A DNA stretch of 64,000 nt from Paenibacillus sp. FSL R7-0273 (GCF_000758625.1 NZ_CP009283.1:6248501-6312500); one strand, 5' to 3'. Positions 36,298 to 44,478 are shown, counted from the stretch's first letter. Numbers and translations: made by a program. The notes: generated from the letters alone by a model not told the origin.

Positions 36298-36852
36298 ATG
36301 CGAATTGTAGTAGCTATCACGGGAGCCAGCGGCTCCATCTACGGATATTCCCTGATCCGCAGCCTGCACCAGCTTGGTGTGGAGGTCTATATCATCGCTA
36401 CCGGTGCCGGGGAAAATGTGCTCGGTTACGAATGCGGTATCAAGCTGCAGGAGCTGGAGCAGTACGGAACGGTGCTGTCTAACACAGACCTGTTCGCTCC
36501 CGTAGCCAGCGGTTCATTCAAAACGGACGGGATGGTCATCATCCCCTGCTCGATGAATACGCTTGGCGCGATCGCGAACGGCATGGGTGACACCCTGCTG
36601 AACCGGGCTGCCAGCGTCGTACTGAAGGAACGGCGCCGTCTGGTCATCGTCCCGCGTGAGACACCGCTGCATCTGATCCATCTGGAGAATATGCTGCGGC
36701 TGGCCCGGGCGGGTGCAGACATTGTGCCCGCCTCTCCCGGCTTCTATAATCACCCGACCGAAATCTGGGAGCTGGTCAATTTTATGAATGCCAGGGTGCT
36801 GGATGCGTTCGGCATTGAGCACCCGCTGATGAAAAGATGGGGGGAAAGCTAA
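36298..36852 (+). CDS. ubiX: UbiX-family flavin prenyltransferase
   Basis: A 184-residue flavoprotein with the N-terminal loop VVAITGASGSIYGYSLI, the middle IIPCSMNTLGAIANGMGD and the late PRETPLHLIHLENM and PASPGFYNHP motifs of flavin prenyltransferases. These make prenylated FMN, the cofactor of UbiD decarboxylases, from FMN and dimethylallyl phosphate. AAGGAG lies ten bases before ATG 36298. The stop overlaps the UbiD start as TAATG, so cofactor enzyme and client enzyme are coupled. Confidence 0.94.
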   Translation: MRIVVAITGASGSIYGYSLIRSLHQLGVEVYIIATGAGENVLGYECGIKLQELEQYGTVLSNTDLFAPVASGSFKTDGMVIIPCSMNTLGAIANGMGDTLLNRAASVVLKERRRLVIVPRETPLHLIHLENMLRLARAGADIVPASPGFYNHPTEIWELVNFMNARVLDAFGIEHPLMKRWGES

Positions 36853-38195
36853 TGGCAGCCGTCAATATCAGGCAACTGCTTCACCGCTGGGAGCCTGGCG
36901 GAGAGCTGCTGCGGATCCGCCGCGAGGTTGACCCACGCTTCGAGCTTGGCGCTGTGGCCAAGGCTGTCCGCGGCAGGCAGCCGCTGCTGTTCGAGAAGGT
37001 CAAAGGCTACACCGGACCGATGGCCGTTGGCCTCGGCGGCTCCAAGGAGCTGATTGCTGACAGCATGGATATGGCTCCGGAGGAGCTGCTGCCCAGGCTG
37101 ATAGCTGCGATCGTCCAGCCTACACCAACCCGGCTGGTGCAGCAGGCTCCGGTGCAGGAGCAGGTCATCACCAGCCGGATCAGTCTGAAGGAGCTTTTCC
37201 CGGTCTGTACGTACCATGCGGAGGACAGCGGCGCTTATTACGTCTCCGGCGTAATGGTCGTCAAGGGCGAGGACGGCCGCAAGCTTTACACCTCCATCCG
37301 GCGGATGCAGCTGCTGGACGGGAACCGGACCGGCATCCTGATCTCATCGCCGGAGCTGTTCCAGCAGTATAGGGATTCCGAGGCGCGCGGCGAGCCGCTG
37401 GAGTGTGCCTTTATGTTCGGGGTGGTCCCGGCAGTGGTGCTGGCTTCGCAGATCAGCACCCATCTCTTCCACACCGACAAGCTGGAGGTGGCCTCCACCC
37501 TGCTCGGCCAGCCGCTGGAGATCGTCCGGTGCCGGACGGTCGATCTGGAGGTGCTGGCGGAGGCCGAGGTTGTGTTCGAGGGCCGGATTTTGCCCGGGGT
37601 GCGTCAGCCGGAGGGTCCGTTCGGCGAGCTGGGCGGCTATTACGGGCTGCGGACAGAGCAGCCGGTGGTCGAAATCTCGGCCGTCACCCACCGCAGCGGG
37701 CCTATCTGGCAGACCATTCTGCCGGCCAGCTATGAGGAGAAGCTGCCGATGGCTATCGCCCGGGAGGTCGCATTGCTCGGCTCGGTCCGCCAGGTCGTGC
37801 CGGGGGTGCAGGCCGTGCACATCACCATGGGCGGAGTCGGACGCTATCATGCCGTCCTCCAGATCCGCAAGGTTCAGGAGGGCGACGGGAAAACAGCGCT
37901 GCTGGCCGCTTTTGCCGGGGATAAGGATCTCAAGCATGCCGTGGTGGTCGATGAGGATGTCAATCTGCTGGAACCGCTCGATGTCGAGTGGGCCATCGCC
38001 ACCCGGGTACAGGCCGACCTCGACCTGTTCATTGTGCCGGGAGCCAAAGGCTCACCGCTCGAGCCCTCGCACAATCTGCGCGGCGTATCCGCCAAAATGG
38101 GCATCGACGCCACCTGCCCCCTCGCCCACCGGGAACAATACCGGAGAACCCATATTCCGGGGCAGGATGAAATCCGGCTGGCGGATTATTTGTAG
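36852..38195 (+). CDS. ubiD: UbiD-family prenylated-FMN decarboxylase
   Basis: A 447-residue enzyme of the UbiD family. It shows EVDPRFELGAVAKA near the N terminus, the metal and cofactor region (YYVSGVMVV, TSIRRMQLL), the acidic triad region EGPFGELGGYYG and a late VPGAKGSPLEPSH. Such enzymes reversibly decarboxylate aromatic, heteroaromatic or unsaturated acids. The start overlaps the ubiX stop. The substrate is not evident; its position 1.1 kb before the microcompartment locus raises the option of an N-heterocyclic carboxylate, which is inference. Confidence 0.92.
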   Translation: MAAVNIRQLLHRWEPGGELLRIRREVDPRFELGAVAKAVRGRQPLLFEKVKGYTGPMAVGLGGSKELIADSMDMAPEELLPRLIAAIVQPTPTRLVQQAPVQEQVITSRISLKELFPVCTYHAEDSGAYYVSGVMVVKGEDGRKLYTSIRRMQLLDGNRTGILISSPELFQQYRDSEARGEPLECAFMFGVVPAVVLASQISTHLFHTDKLEVASTLLGQPLEIVRCRTVDLEVLAEAEVVFEGRILPGVRQPEGPFGELGGYYGLRTEQPVVEISAVTHRSGPIWQTILPASYEEKLPMAIAREVALLGSVRQVVPGVQAVHITMGGVGRYHAVLQIRKVQEGDGKTALLAAFAGDKDLKHAVVVDEDVNLLEPLDVEWAIATRVQADLDLFIVPGAKGSPLEPSHNLRGVSAKMGIDATCPLAHREQYRRTHIPGQDEIRLADYL

Positions 38196-38309
38196 GTATG
38201 GGGCGGATAACACCGTTAGCCTTGATACCTTGCTAGCTTTGACGCTTGTTAGAATGGACTCTTTGTTAACATCGGCAGCTCATCAGCACCCGCCTCCTTT
38301 TCTCAGGAA

Positions 38310-38494
38310 TAGATGCAGCTTATGCAACTAAAAGCAGCTTCTATCCCTCTCTGCACCTGACAGCTGTAATCCGTACAACTAAAAGTGCCCGATTTAGCCA
38401 AAACGAGCCTTTCACAGAAGTTTAGTTGTACGCAATACACTTAAAGCGGCGCGGGGCGAAAAAAACGGCCTTTTAGTTGTATGGAGTGCAATTA
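38310..38494. repeat. Dispersed intergenic repeat, family A, copy 2
   Basis: Matches the element at 3828-4013 in order and spacing of units: ATGCAACTAAAAG, CCGTACAACTAAAAGTGCCCG, TTTAGTTGTACGCAATACAC and TTTTAGTTGTATGGAGTGCA. Two forward and two inverted units allow a folded structure. It starts about 115 bases after the UbiD stop. Confidence 0.7.
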
Positions 38495-38496
38495 TG

Positions 38497-38931
38497 CTGA
38501 GTTAGTGTTGATGCTGAGCGCTGAACTGCTGTTGAGTTGCGTTGTTTTGATGCTGAGTGTGTGTGGCTGTTGAGCTGGAGCTGAGATACTGTGAGTTCGC
38601 ATTGAGGTGCTGTTAAGTAACGTTGTTTTGCTGCTGGGCGTGTGGGGTTGTTGAGCTGGAGCTGAGATACTGCTGAGTTCGCGTTGAGGTGCTGTTGAGT
38701 AACGTTGTTTTGCTGCTGGGCGCGAGGGTCTGTTGAGCTGGAGCTGAGATACTGCTGAGTTCGCGTTGAGGTGCTGTTGAGTAACGTTGTTTTGCTGCTG
38801 GGCGCGAGGGTCTGTTGAGCTGGAGCTGAGATACTGCTGAGTTCGCGTTGAGGACCTGTTGAGTAACATTGTTTTGCTGCTGGGCGTGCGAGGCTGTTTA
38901 GTAACGTTGTTTTACCGCTGAGCGTTGAGTT
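38497..38931. repeat. 82-bp G/T-rich tandem repeat
   Basis: Units of about 82 bases share GTTGAGCTGGAGCTGAGATA, GTTCGCGTTGAGG and GTAACGTTGTTTTGCTGCTGG. GTTGAGCTGGAG recurs at 38569, 38650, 38732 and 38814, with degenerate partial units on both sides. The plus strand is rich in G and T and poor in C. The period is not a multiple of three, so the ORF on the minus strand is not credible as a gene. Confidence 0.85.
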
Positions 38932-38970
38932 TCTTCTTACTAAATTTAATTCTGCGGTCCATCACCGGCT

Positions 38971-39163
38971 GAATTAAGTGGAATTTTGTCATCTATTTTC
39001 TGGTAATCCCCGGGATAAGAAGTATTAGTGGTAAAAACGCCACTTAATTATCCCGTTTTAGCCCCAATAGGGGCTTGCAGTCAAAATTAAATATCTTTTA
39101 TCCAACTAATGATAAGAAATTCTGAAAATCAGAAGAATTAAGTGCCGAAAATCCAACTAAATG
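38971..39163. repeat. Dispersed repeat, family B, full-length copy
   Basis: A roughly 190-base element with imperfect terminal inverted repeats: it opens TTAAGTGGAATTTTG and closes CGAAAATCCAACTAAA. Its left part matches 18141-18256 (opposite strand) and its right part matches 55940-56043. The remaining 130 bases up to the first microcompartment gene hold only the candidate hairpin and the ribosome site. Confidence 0.65.
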
Positions 39164-39257
39164 CTGCGGACTACCCGTTCCGGTAAAGTCTTAGATATTC
39201 TCCTCAAATCCGTCGCCCCTTCTCATCCAAGAGGCTAAATTAACAGGCTCATATATC

Positions 39258-39274
39258 AGGCGTTAGTTACGCCT
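39258..39274 (+). promoter_or_regulatory. Palindrome ahead of the microcompartment operon
   Basis: AGGCGT-TAGTT-ACGCCT, a perfect 6-base-pair inverted repeat, lies 22 bases before the first shell-protein start. It could be an operator or a small leader hairpin. No clear promoter hexamers were recognised beside it. Confidence 0.4.
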
Positions 39275-39296
39275 CAATACTTATAGGAGGTGGATC

Positions 39297-39563
39297 ATGC
39301 AAGCAATCGGCTTGATTGAAACACGCGGCCTGACCCCGGCTCTGGAAGCGCTGGATGCCATGTGCAAAGCCGCCAATGTGCGGATGGCCGGCTTCAAGCG
39401 GGTCGGCTCCGGCCTGATTACCGTTATCGTCGAAGGGGATGTCGCAGCAGTAACTGCCGCTGTGGATGCCGGCCTTGCTGCTTATTCAAAAACCGGCGGA
39501 CAGTTAATGTCATCTAATGTTATTCCGCGCCCGCATGCCGATCTCGCCAGAATGCTCCTTTAA
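39297..39563 (+). CDS. BMC-H shell protein 1 (PduA/EutM-like)
   Basis: An 88-residue single-domain microcompartment shell protein of canonical length. It opens MQAIGLIETRGL, has the pore loop RVGSGL in the usual place, then TVIVEGDVAAVTAAVDAG and VIPRPHADL. Six copies form the hexagonal tile whose central pore lets small molecules through; a GSG pore is the ordinary polar type. AGGAGGTG precedes the ATG. It is first in an operon that reaches at least to 42660 and probably to 45916. Confidence 0.97.
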   Translation: MQAIGLIETRGLTPALEALDAMCKAANVRMAGFKRVGSGLITVIVEGDVAAVTAAVDAGLAAYSKTGGQLMSSNVIPRPHADLARMLL

Positions 39564-39603
39564 CCCGCAAGCAGCATTGAAGTCATCAGGGAGGTGATTA
39601 CCC

Positions 39604-40689
39604 TTGTCCAGCTTTATGAAAGATGTTGTGGCCGAAGTGCTGCAGCGGAACCGCACTCCGGCTCCGGCAGGTCCGGCAACTCCTGTAGCATCTGCCGTCA
39701 GCTGCACTGCTGACAGCAAAAAAAACTGCACGCATACCTGCTCCACTCCAGGGAATTGCCCTAAGCCGGAGCTAGCCCTTCCGCTTAAACGGATCAATTA
39801 CCAGAAGGAGCAGGCAGCCAGGCGGCTGGCCTCAATTGCCGCCGAAGCAGCTGCCGCTATCGGCAATGTGCAGCAGCGCCCCCCAGGCGGCGCCAGCTTA
39901 GCTAGTGCCGCTGGAACAGCAGGACCTTCGCTGCCGGCAGCAGACTCGACCTTCCCGCCTGTCAATGAGCCGCAGGGGCAGGGACGCCAGTTCGCAGAGC
40001 AGTACCTGTCTCCGCTGCTCCAGCGCACGTTAGCCCGGCCGGATCAGCAGAATAACAGCTCTCCGGGCAGCGCGCCCGCGCGATCCTTCGTCCCGGAAGA
40101 AGCGCAGGACCCGCGGGAGCCTGTCCGCCTCCCTGCTGCAGACATGGAGGTCTGGCTGTTCCCCCTCATCCGCGATGATCTCCGCCCGCTGCTCGGCAGC
40201 CCGGGCCAGAACTACAGCGCAGCCGGGGTCATCAGCGCTCCCTCCTGCCATCCCGGCCAGCTGTTCGCCGCCGAAGAGCTGCTCCCGCAGGACTCCGGCC
40301 TGGAGGCCGATATCAACTGGAGCGCGGACGGCGGCAGCTTTGAGCTTAAGCTGTTCGGCCTGGATCACCAGCTGGTCGCGGATAAGCTTAAACAGCTTAC
40401 CGCCCGGATGCAGGACGGTGCTAATTCAGCCGTCCGGGTCTGGATCAGCCGGGAGCCCGGCCGGCTGCTGCGCCGCTATTTCAGCGGCGGTCCGCAGGAA
40501 GCCATTGCGGTAGTAGCAGGCTCCTCCCGCTGGAACAGCATTGGCAGCGCCGAGCAGTGGCTGCAGCGCAATCCCGGCTCCGGCCTGCGCTTACGTCTAG
40601 AGCGCGGCTACTGCATTCTTAGCGGCACAGCAGAGCAGATATCAGCGTCCGCGCCGGGGCTTACCAACTTATCTGCTCCAAGCAGATGA
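39604..40689 (+). CDS. Microcompartment-locus protein of unknown family, with targeting-like N terminus and Cys cluster
   Basis: A 361-residue protein I do not recognise. Residues 2-16 (SSFMKDVVAEVLQRN) form a short amphipathic helix followed by a Pro/Ala linker, which is how cargo-targeting peptides of microcompartments look. Next comes a cysteine cluster, C-x7-C-x3-C-x5-C near residues 34-52, that could hold metal or an iron-sulphur centre. A charged helix (NYQKEQAARRLASIAAEAAA) and a long Pro/Ser/Ala-rich linker lead to a folded C-terminal region from about 185. Start is TTG 39604 after GGGAGG. It lies between two shell genes and may be a scaffold or redox cargo. Confidence 0.8.
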   Translation: MSSFMKDVVAEVLQRNRTPAPAGPATPVASAVSCTADSKKNCTHTCSTPGNCPKPELALPLKRINYQKEQAARRLASIAAEAAAAIGNVQQRPPGGASLASAAGTAGPSLPAADSTFPPVNEPQGQGRQFAEQYLSPLLQRTLARPDQQNNSSPGSAPARSFVPEEAQDPREPVRLPAADMEVWLFPLIRDDLRPLLGSPGQNYSAAGVISAPSCHPGQLFAAEELLPQDSGLEADINWSADGGSFELKLFGLDHQLVADKLKQLTARMQDGANSAVRVWISREPGRLLRRYFSGGPQEAIAVVAGSSRWNSIGSAEQWLQRNPGSGLRLRLERGYCILSGTAEQISASAPGLTNLSAPSR

Positions 40690-40737
40690 GCTTAACCACT
40701 GCCAGACAACGGATCAACGTACAAGGAGGCACTTTTC

Positions 40738-41226
40738 ATGCAAGCACTTGGTTTAATCGAGACGCTGGGGTTCACCACTGCCGTCTCTGCGGCAGATGCT
40801 GCACTCAAAGCAGCGGATGTTCAGCTCGTCGCCGTTGAGAAGGTAATCGGAGTCGGTGGCTCACTGGGTGTCACTCTGCATTTCAGCGGCGATGTCGCTG
40901 CTGTAACAGCATCCGTTGAAGCCGGCAAAGCAGAGGGCCAGCGGATTGGTGCAGTGGTATCCGCCCATGTCATTGCCAAGGCGCACAGTGATGTGACCGG
41001 CAAGATACTTGGCAATTACCTGCTGCCTGAGGATAGGACTGCACGGGCTGCTGATGGTGTTTCGGTTATCAAGACTACCACTACTACTACAACCGCTCCT
41101 ATTGCTTCTATTCTTCCTGCCGATTCTGCTGCTGCTTCTGCTTCTTCTGCTCCTGTCTCTTCTACCGCCCTGGCTGAAGCAGACGGAGCATCAAAACCAA
41201 AGAATACAGATGATTCACCGGATTAA
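40738..41226 (+). CDS. BMC-H shell protein 2 with extended pore loop and C-terminal tail
   Basis: A 162-residue protein. Residues 1-92 are a BMC domain (MQALGLIETLGF, SGDVAAVTASVEAG, SAHVIAKAHSDV). The pore loop is longer than normal: VIGVGGSLG replaces the usual KIGSG. Residues about 100-162 form a low-complexity tail rich in Thr, Ala and Ser with an acidic end. Codon use in the tail is strikingly pyrimidine-rich (TCT, GCT, ACT), unlike the neighbours. Tails of this kind in EutK- or PduK-like shell proteins may face the lumen or bind other parts. AAGGAGG precedes the ATG. Confidence 0.93.
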   Translation: MQALGLIETLGFTTAVSAADAALKAADVQLVAVEKVIGVGGSLGVTLHFSGDVAAVTASVEAGKAEGQRIGAVVSAHVIAKAHSDVTGKILGNYLLPEDRTARAADGVSVIKTTTTTTTAPIASILPADSAAASASSAPVSSTALAEADGASKPKNTDDSPD

Positions 41227-41243
41227 CCTAATTAAATCAGTTT

Positions 41244-41300
41244 CGTTTCTGCAATTTAAATATTAATTTAATCGTTTCTGAAATTTAAATCTTAATTTAA
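41244..41300. repeat. 29-bp AT-rich direct repeat before shell gene 3
   Basis: CGTTTCTG(C/A)AATTTAAAT(A/C)TTAATTTAA occurs twice head to tail, filling the gap between shell genes 2 and 3 up to the ribosome site. It is a recent duplication and could carry an internal promoter. Confidence 0.7.
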
Positions 41301-41314
41301 CGGAGGTTATTCAC

Positions 41315-41596
41315 ATGGGAGAATCACTCGGCTTGATCGAAACAAAAGGTCTGGTAGGCGCAATTGAAGCGGCGGATGCAATGGTGAAGGCAGCTAATGT
41401 GGAGATTTGCGGCTACGAAAAAATCGGTTTCGGTCTCGTAACCGTAATGGTCCGGGGCGATGTCGGTGCAGTAAAGGCCGCAACCGATGCAGGCGCCGCC
41501 GCTGCCAAGCGTGTCGGGGAGCTGGTGTCGGTGCATGTCATTCCGCGTCCGCACAGCGAAGTTGAGCGCGCCCTACTGTCCAAGGGCATTGAATAA
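41315..41596 (+). CDS. BMC-H shell protein 3 (PduA/EutM-like, GFG pore)
   Basis: A 93-residue single-domain shell protein: [18 protein letters not shown], then the pore loop [23 protein letters not shown] and [11 protein letters not shown] phenylalanine takes the place of the small residue in the usual GSG pore, which should narrow the pore or make it more hydrophobic. GGAGG precedes the ATG. It is closest to the standard major hexamer of PduA or EutM type. Confidence 0.96.
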   Translation: MGESLGLIETKGLVGAIEAADAMVKAANVEICGYEKIGFGLVTVMVRGDVGAVKAATDAGAAAAKRVGELVSVHVIPRPHSEVERALLSKGIE

Positions 41597-41604
41597 TTAA
41601 GGCC

Positions 41605-42345
41605 ATGGACAGCCGGCATAGTACGGTTGCAGCCAATACCCTGCTCAGCCTGGCCTACCGGTCCAGGGAGCAGGAGCTGAACAAGGACTTCCCCCGTGTC
41701 CTAATTCTGCTAACCGGCAATTTCATCGGTATGGAGGAAGGCTTTACCGCCATCCGCCAGCTGGAGCGTTCCAGGATGAGGCTTAAGCTTGCAGCAGATG
41801 AGCAGCTTCTCCAGAATTACACAGCTCAGCAGCTGGCGGAAAAAACAGGAATCGACGATATCGCCACCTCCGCTGCGCTCCGCTCACTTGCACCGGAGGC
41901 TGCTGATCTTCTGTTCATTCCGGTTCTCTCACTCCCCCTGCTATCCCGCTTATGTATGCTGGATGCCGGTGATCCTTATGTGGAGCTGATTATCCGCTTC
42001 ATCTGTGCAGGCAGGCCTGCCGGGACACTAACCCTGGGAGCGAACCCCGGACATTACCGCTGGGGGGAGCAAGGCCTGCTGCATGCCCCTCCCGGGCTAC
42101 AAGCAGCCCTGAAGCATAAGCTGGACGCTATCGAAGACTTCGGTATAACCCTGCTTGAGCCGGATCAGGTGAACCATTGGATTACCTCCGCACAGTCACG
42201 GCTACACAAGCAGGTGCTCACCGCAGAGGATATTCAGGACGCAGTAAGCCTTGGCCGAACGTCGATCAGACCGTCAGTCCAGGCTGTAATCACTCCGCTT
42301 GCCGCAGATCTAGCCAGACAGCATGGCATCGAGATTATCCTTTAG
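41605..42345 (+). CDS. Microcompartment-associated flavoprotein-like protein
   Basis: A 246-residue protein whose N-terminal half has a Rossmann-like pattern (RVLILLTGNFIGMEEGF, LLFIPVLSLPLLSRL), and whose end (ITPLAADLARQHGIEI) recalls flavoproteins found in several microcompartment operons. The assignment to the UbiX/HFCD-type flavoprotein group is tentative; no cofactor motif is decisive. It starts eight bases after shell gene 3 with a weak ribosome site, so it depends on coupling. It may supply flavin or reducing power, or be a structural accessory. Confidence 0.6.
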   Translation: MDSRHSTVAANTLLSLAYRSREQELNKDFPRVLILLTGNFIGMEEGFTAIRQLERSRMRLKLAADEQLLQNYTAQQLAEKTGIDDIATSAALRSLAPEAADLLFIPVLSLPLLSRLCMLDAGDPYVELIIRFICAGRPAGTLTLGANPGHYRWGEQGLLHAPPGLQAALKHKLDAIEDFGITLLEPDQVNHWITSAQSRLHKQVLTAEDIQDAVSLGRTSIRPSVQAVITPLAADLARQHGIEIIL

Positions 42346-42378
42346 ATTCAACCATCAAGTATACGAGGTGACAATCAC

Positions 42379-42660
42379 ATGAAGCTGGGAATCATTACGG
42401 GGCATGTCGTGGCAACGAGAAAAGATGACAATCTCATCGGCGCCAAGCTGCTCATCGTTCAGCCGATTCTGCCCGACCTTACAACGGCCGGTCAGCCCAT
42501 CATCGCCGTAGATACCGTAGGCGCGGGAATCGGCGAGACGATCCTTTATGCGGTGGGCAGCGTGGCCTCAAGAGCAGCACAGCAGCCGAATGCCCCGGTT
42601 GATGCCGCGATTGTCGGAATCGTGGACAGTATAGATTGCGCCAAGGCAGGAGGGATATAA
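42379..42660 (+). CDS. BMC-P vertex protein (EutN/CcmL family)
   Basis: A 93-residue pentamer-forming shell protein with the family landmarks GHVVATRKDDNLIGAKLLIV and AVDTVGAGIGETILYA. Five copies cap each corner of the icosahedral shell, so together with the BMC-H genes the locus has the minimal set for a closed compartment. GAGGTGAC precedes the ATG. Only one pentamer gene is present. Confidence 0.96.
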   Translation: MKLGIITGHVVATRKDDNLIGAKLLIVQPILPDLTTAGQPIIAVDTVGAGIGETILYAVGSVASRAAQQPNAPVDAAIVGIVDSIDCAKAGGI

Positions 42661-42663
42661 CAG

Positions 42664-44478
42664 ATGATCACTACTGAGTTAAAAGATGCCATTCACCGCC
42701 GGGGGATGATTGATGTGCTGCTCTCCGGCAGCGCTTATGCCGACCTGGTGCTGAAGGGCGGCTTCATTATCAACGTCATTACCCGGGAGATTTATCCCGG
42801 CGATGTTGCCGTTAAAGGCGACCGGATTCTGCTTGTCGGTCAGGCCGATAAGCTTATCGGGCCTGCTACAGTTGTCGAAGACGTGAGCGGCAAGTTTATA
42901 AGCCCCGGCTTCATCGATTCCCACATGCATTTTGAAAGTGCAATGCTGACGGTTACGGAGTTCTCGAAGCTGTCCATTCCTACAGGAACAACCACCCTGG
43001 TAGCCGACCCGCATGAAATCGGCAACGTCCTGGGTGTGCCCGGCATGAAAGCTATGATTGATGAGGCGCGCACCCTGCCTAACCGCGTTCTGTTCACCGT
43101 CCCTTGTCTCACTCCCGATGTGCCCGGCCTGGAAACCGCAGGCGCAGATATCACCTCCCAGGATATGCAGGACCTGCTGAGCGATGATTATGTGCAGGGC
43201 ATCGGTGAGCTGCAGGGCTTCAGCAACGTCCATCCGGTGTACAACAACGCACCTTATCTGATAGATGATCTGCTGGCTTCCGTCTCTTATGCCAAATCCA
43301 TCGGCAAAACCATTGAAGGCAACGCCCCCGGCCTGTCCGGCCCGGAGCTGGCGGCCCACATTATCTGCGGCGGAGGCCATGTCTCCTGCCACGAGACAAC
43401 AACCAAGGAAGAAATGATGGAGAAGCTGCGTTACGGGGTCAGCGTGTTCATGCGTGAGGGCTCCTCGCAGCGCAATATGGCTGAATGCATCCGCGCCATT
43501 ACCGAGGAAGGAATGGACTCCCGGCGCGCCATCCTCGTCTCCGACGATATGGTCCCTGAGGACCTGCTAAAGTACGGGCATATGAACGACATTGTCCGCC
43601 GGACGATCGCCGTAGGCATTGATCCGGTTGAAGCCATCCAGATGGTTACGATTAACCCGGCCACTCATTTCGGCTTCCAGGATATCGGACTGCTTGCTCC
43701 CGGCAAAAAAGCCGACATCGCCGTTATCAGCGATCTGGCGCAAATGACCGTTGCCCAGGTATATATCGGCGGAGTCAAACTCGCCGAGAACGGTGAACTC
43801 ACCCGTGACATCCCGTCTTACATTTATCCCGAATCCGTCAAAAAGTCGGTCAAGCGGAAACCGGTCAGGCTGGAAGATTTGCAGCTCTCCTCCGGCGGAG
43901 CACACGGCAGTGTCCGGGTCCGCGCCATCGAGGTGATCCCGGACCAGAACCTGACCGGAGCCGGCATCTACACCGCTTCAGTCAAAGACGGTGTCGTACA
44001 GCCCTCGGTCGAAAATGACCTCCTGCCCCTGCTCGTCGTCGAGCGGCATGGCCGCAGCGGCAAGATCGGTAAAACCTTTGTCCGCGGCATGAAGCTGAAG
44101 GCCGGAGCCATCGCTGAAAGCGTGGCCCACGACACCCACAACATCATTGTCACCGGCACCAATTACGCCGATATGGTAACCGCGGTCAACCGGGTTATTG
44201 CCATGGACGGCGGGATCGCAATGATTGAGGGCGGCAAGGTGGTCGGTGATCTGCCGCTGCGGATCGGCGGCCTAATGACCGACGAGCTGACCGGCAAAGA
44301 GATGAGCGCGCGAATTACCGGGCTGCATCGGCTGGCCCGTGAGGAGCTGGGCTGTACGCTGCATGTACCGTTCATGCACCTCTCCTTCCTCTCGCTCGTC
44401 ACCAGCCCGGCGTGGAAAATCACCGACATCGGCCTGATCGATGCGGATGCCTTCACGGTACTGCCGCCGCTGGCCTGA
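42664..44478 (+). CDS. ade: Adenine deaminase
   Basis: A 604-residue amidohydrolase of the AdeC family, which turns adenine into hypoxanthine and ammonia. Metal-site motifs are GFIDSHMHFES, VADPHEIGNV and GGGHVSCHETT, with the catalytic aspartate in LVSDD; the C-terminal adenine-deaminase domain follows (TGTNYADMVTAVN, GGIAMIEGGKVV). Length and domains are normal for the family. GGAGG lies ten bases before ATG 42664, four bases after the pentamer stop. Its place inside the shell operon suggests an encapsulated or compartment-linked enzyme, though no certain targeting peptide is seen. Confidence 0.94.
   Translation: MITTELKDAIHRRGMIDVLLSGSAYADLVLKGGFIINVITREIYPGDVAVKGDRILLVGQADKLIGPATVVEDVSGKFISPGFIDSHMHFESAMLTVTEFSKLSIPTGTTTLVADPHEIGNVLGVPGMKAMIDEARTLPNRVLFTVPCLTPDVPGLETAGADITSQDMQDLLSDDYVQGIGELQGFSNVHPVYNNAPYLIDDLLASVSYAKSIGKTIEGNAPGLSGPELAAHIICGGGHVSCHETTTKEEMMEKLRYGVSVFMREGSSQRNMAECIRAITEEGMDSRRAILVSDDMVPEDLLKYGHMNDIVRRTIAVGIDPVEAIQMVTINPATHFGFQDIGLLAPGKKADIAVISDLAQMTVAQVYIGGVKLAENGELTRDIPSYIYPESVKKSVKRKPVRLEDLQLSSGGAHGSVRVRAIEVIPDQNLTGAGIYTASVKDGVVQPSVENDLLPLLVVERHGRSGKIGKTFVRGMKLKAGAIAESVAHDTHNIIVTGTNYADMVTAVNRVIAMDGGIAMIEGGKVVGDLPLRIGGLMTDELTGKEMSARITGLHRLAREELGCTLHVPFMHLSFLSLVTSPAWKITDIGLIDADAFTVLPPLA

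Noticed and set aside
38492..38869. Ser/Gln-rich protein on the minus strand of the 82-bp repeat
   Set aside because: Repeat period is not a multiple of three and the composition only reflects the G/T-skewed repeat.
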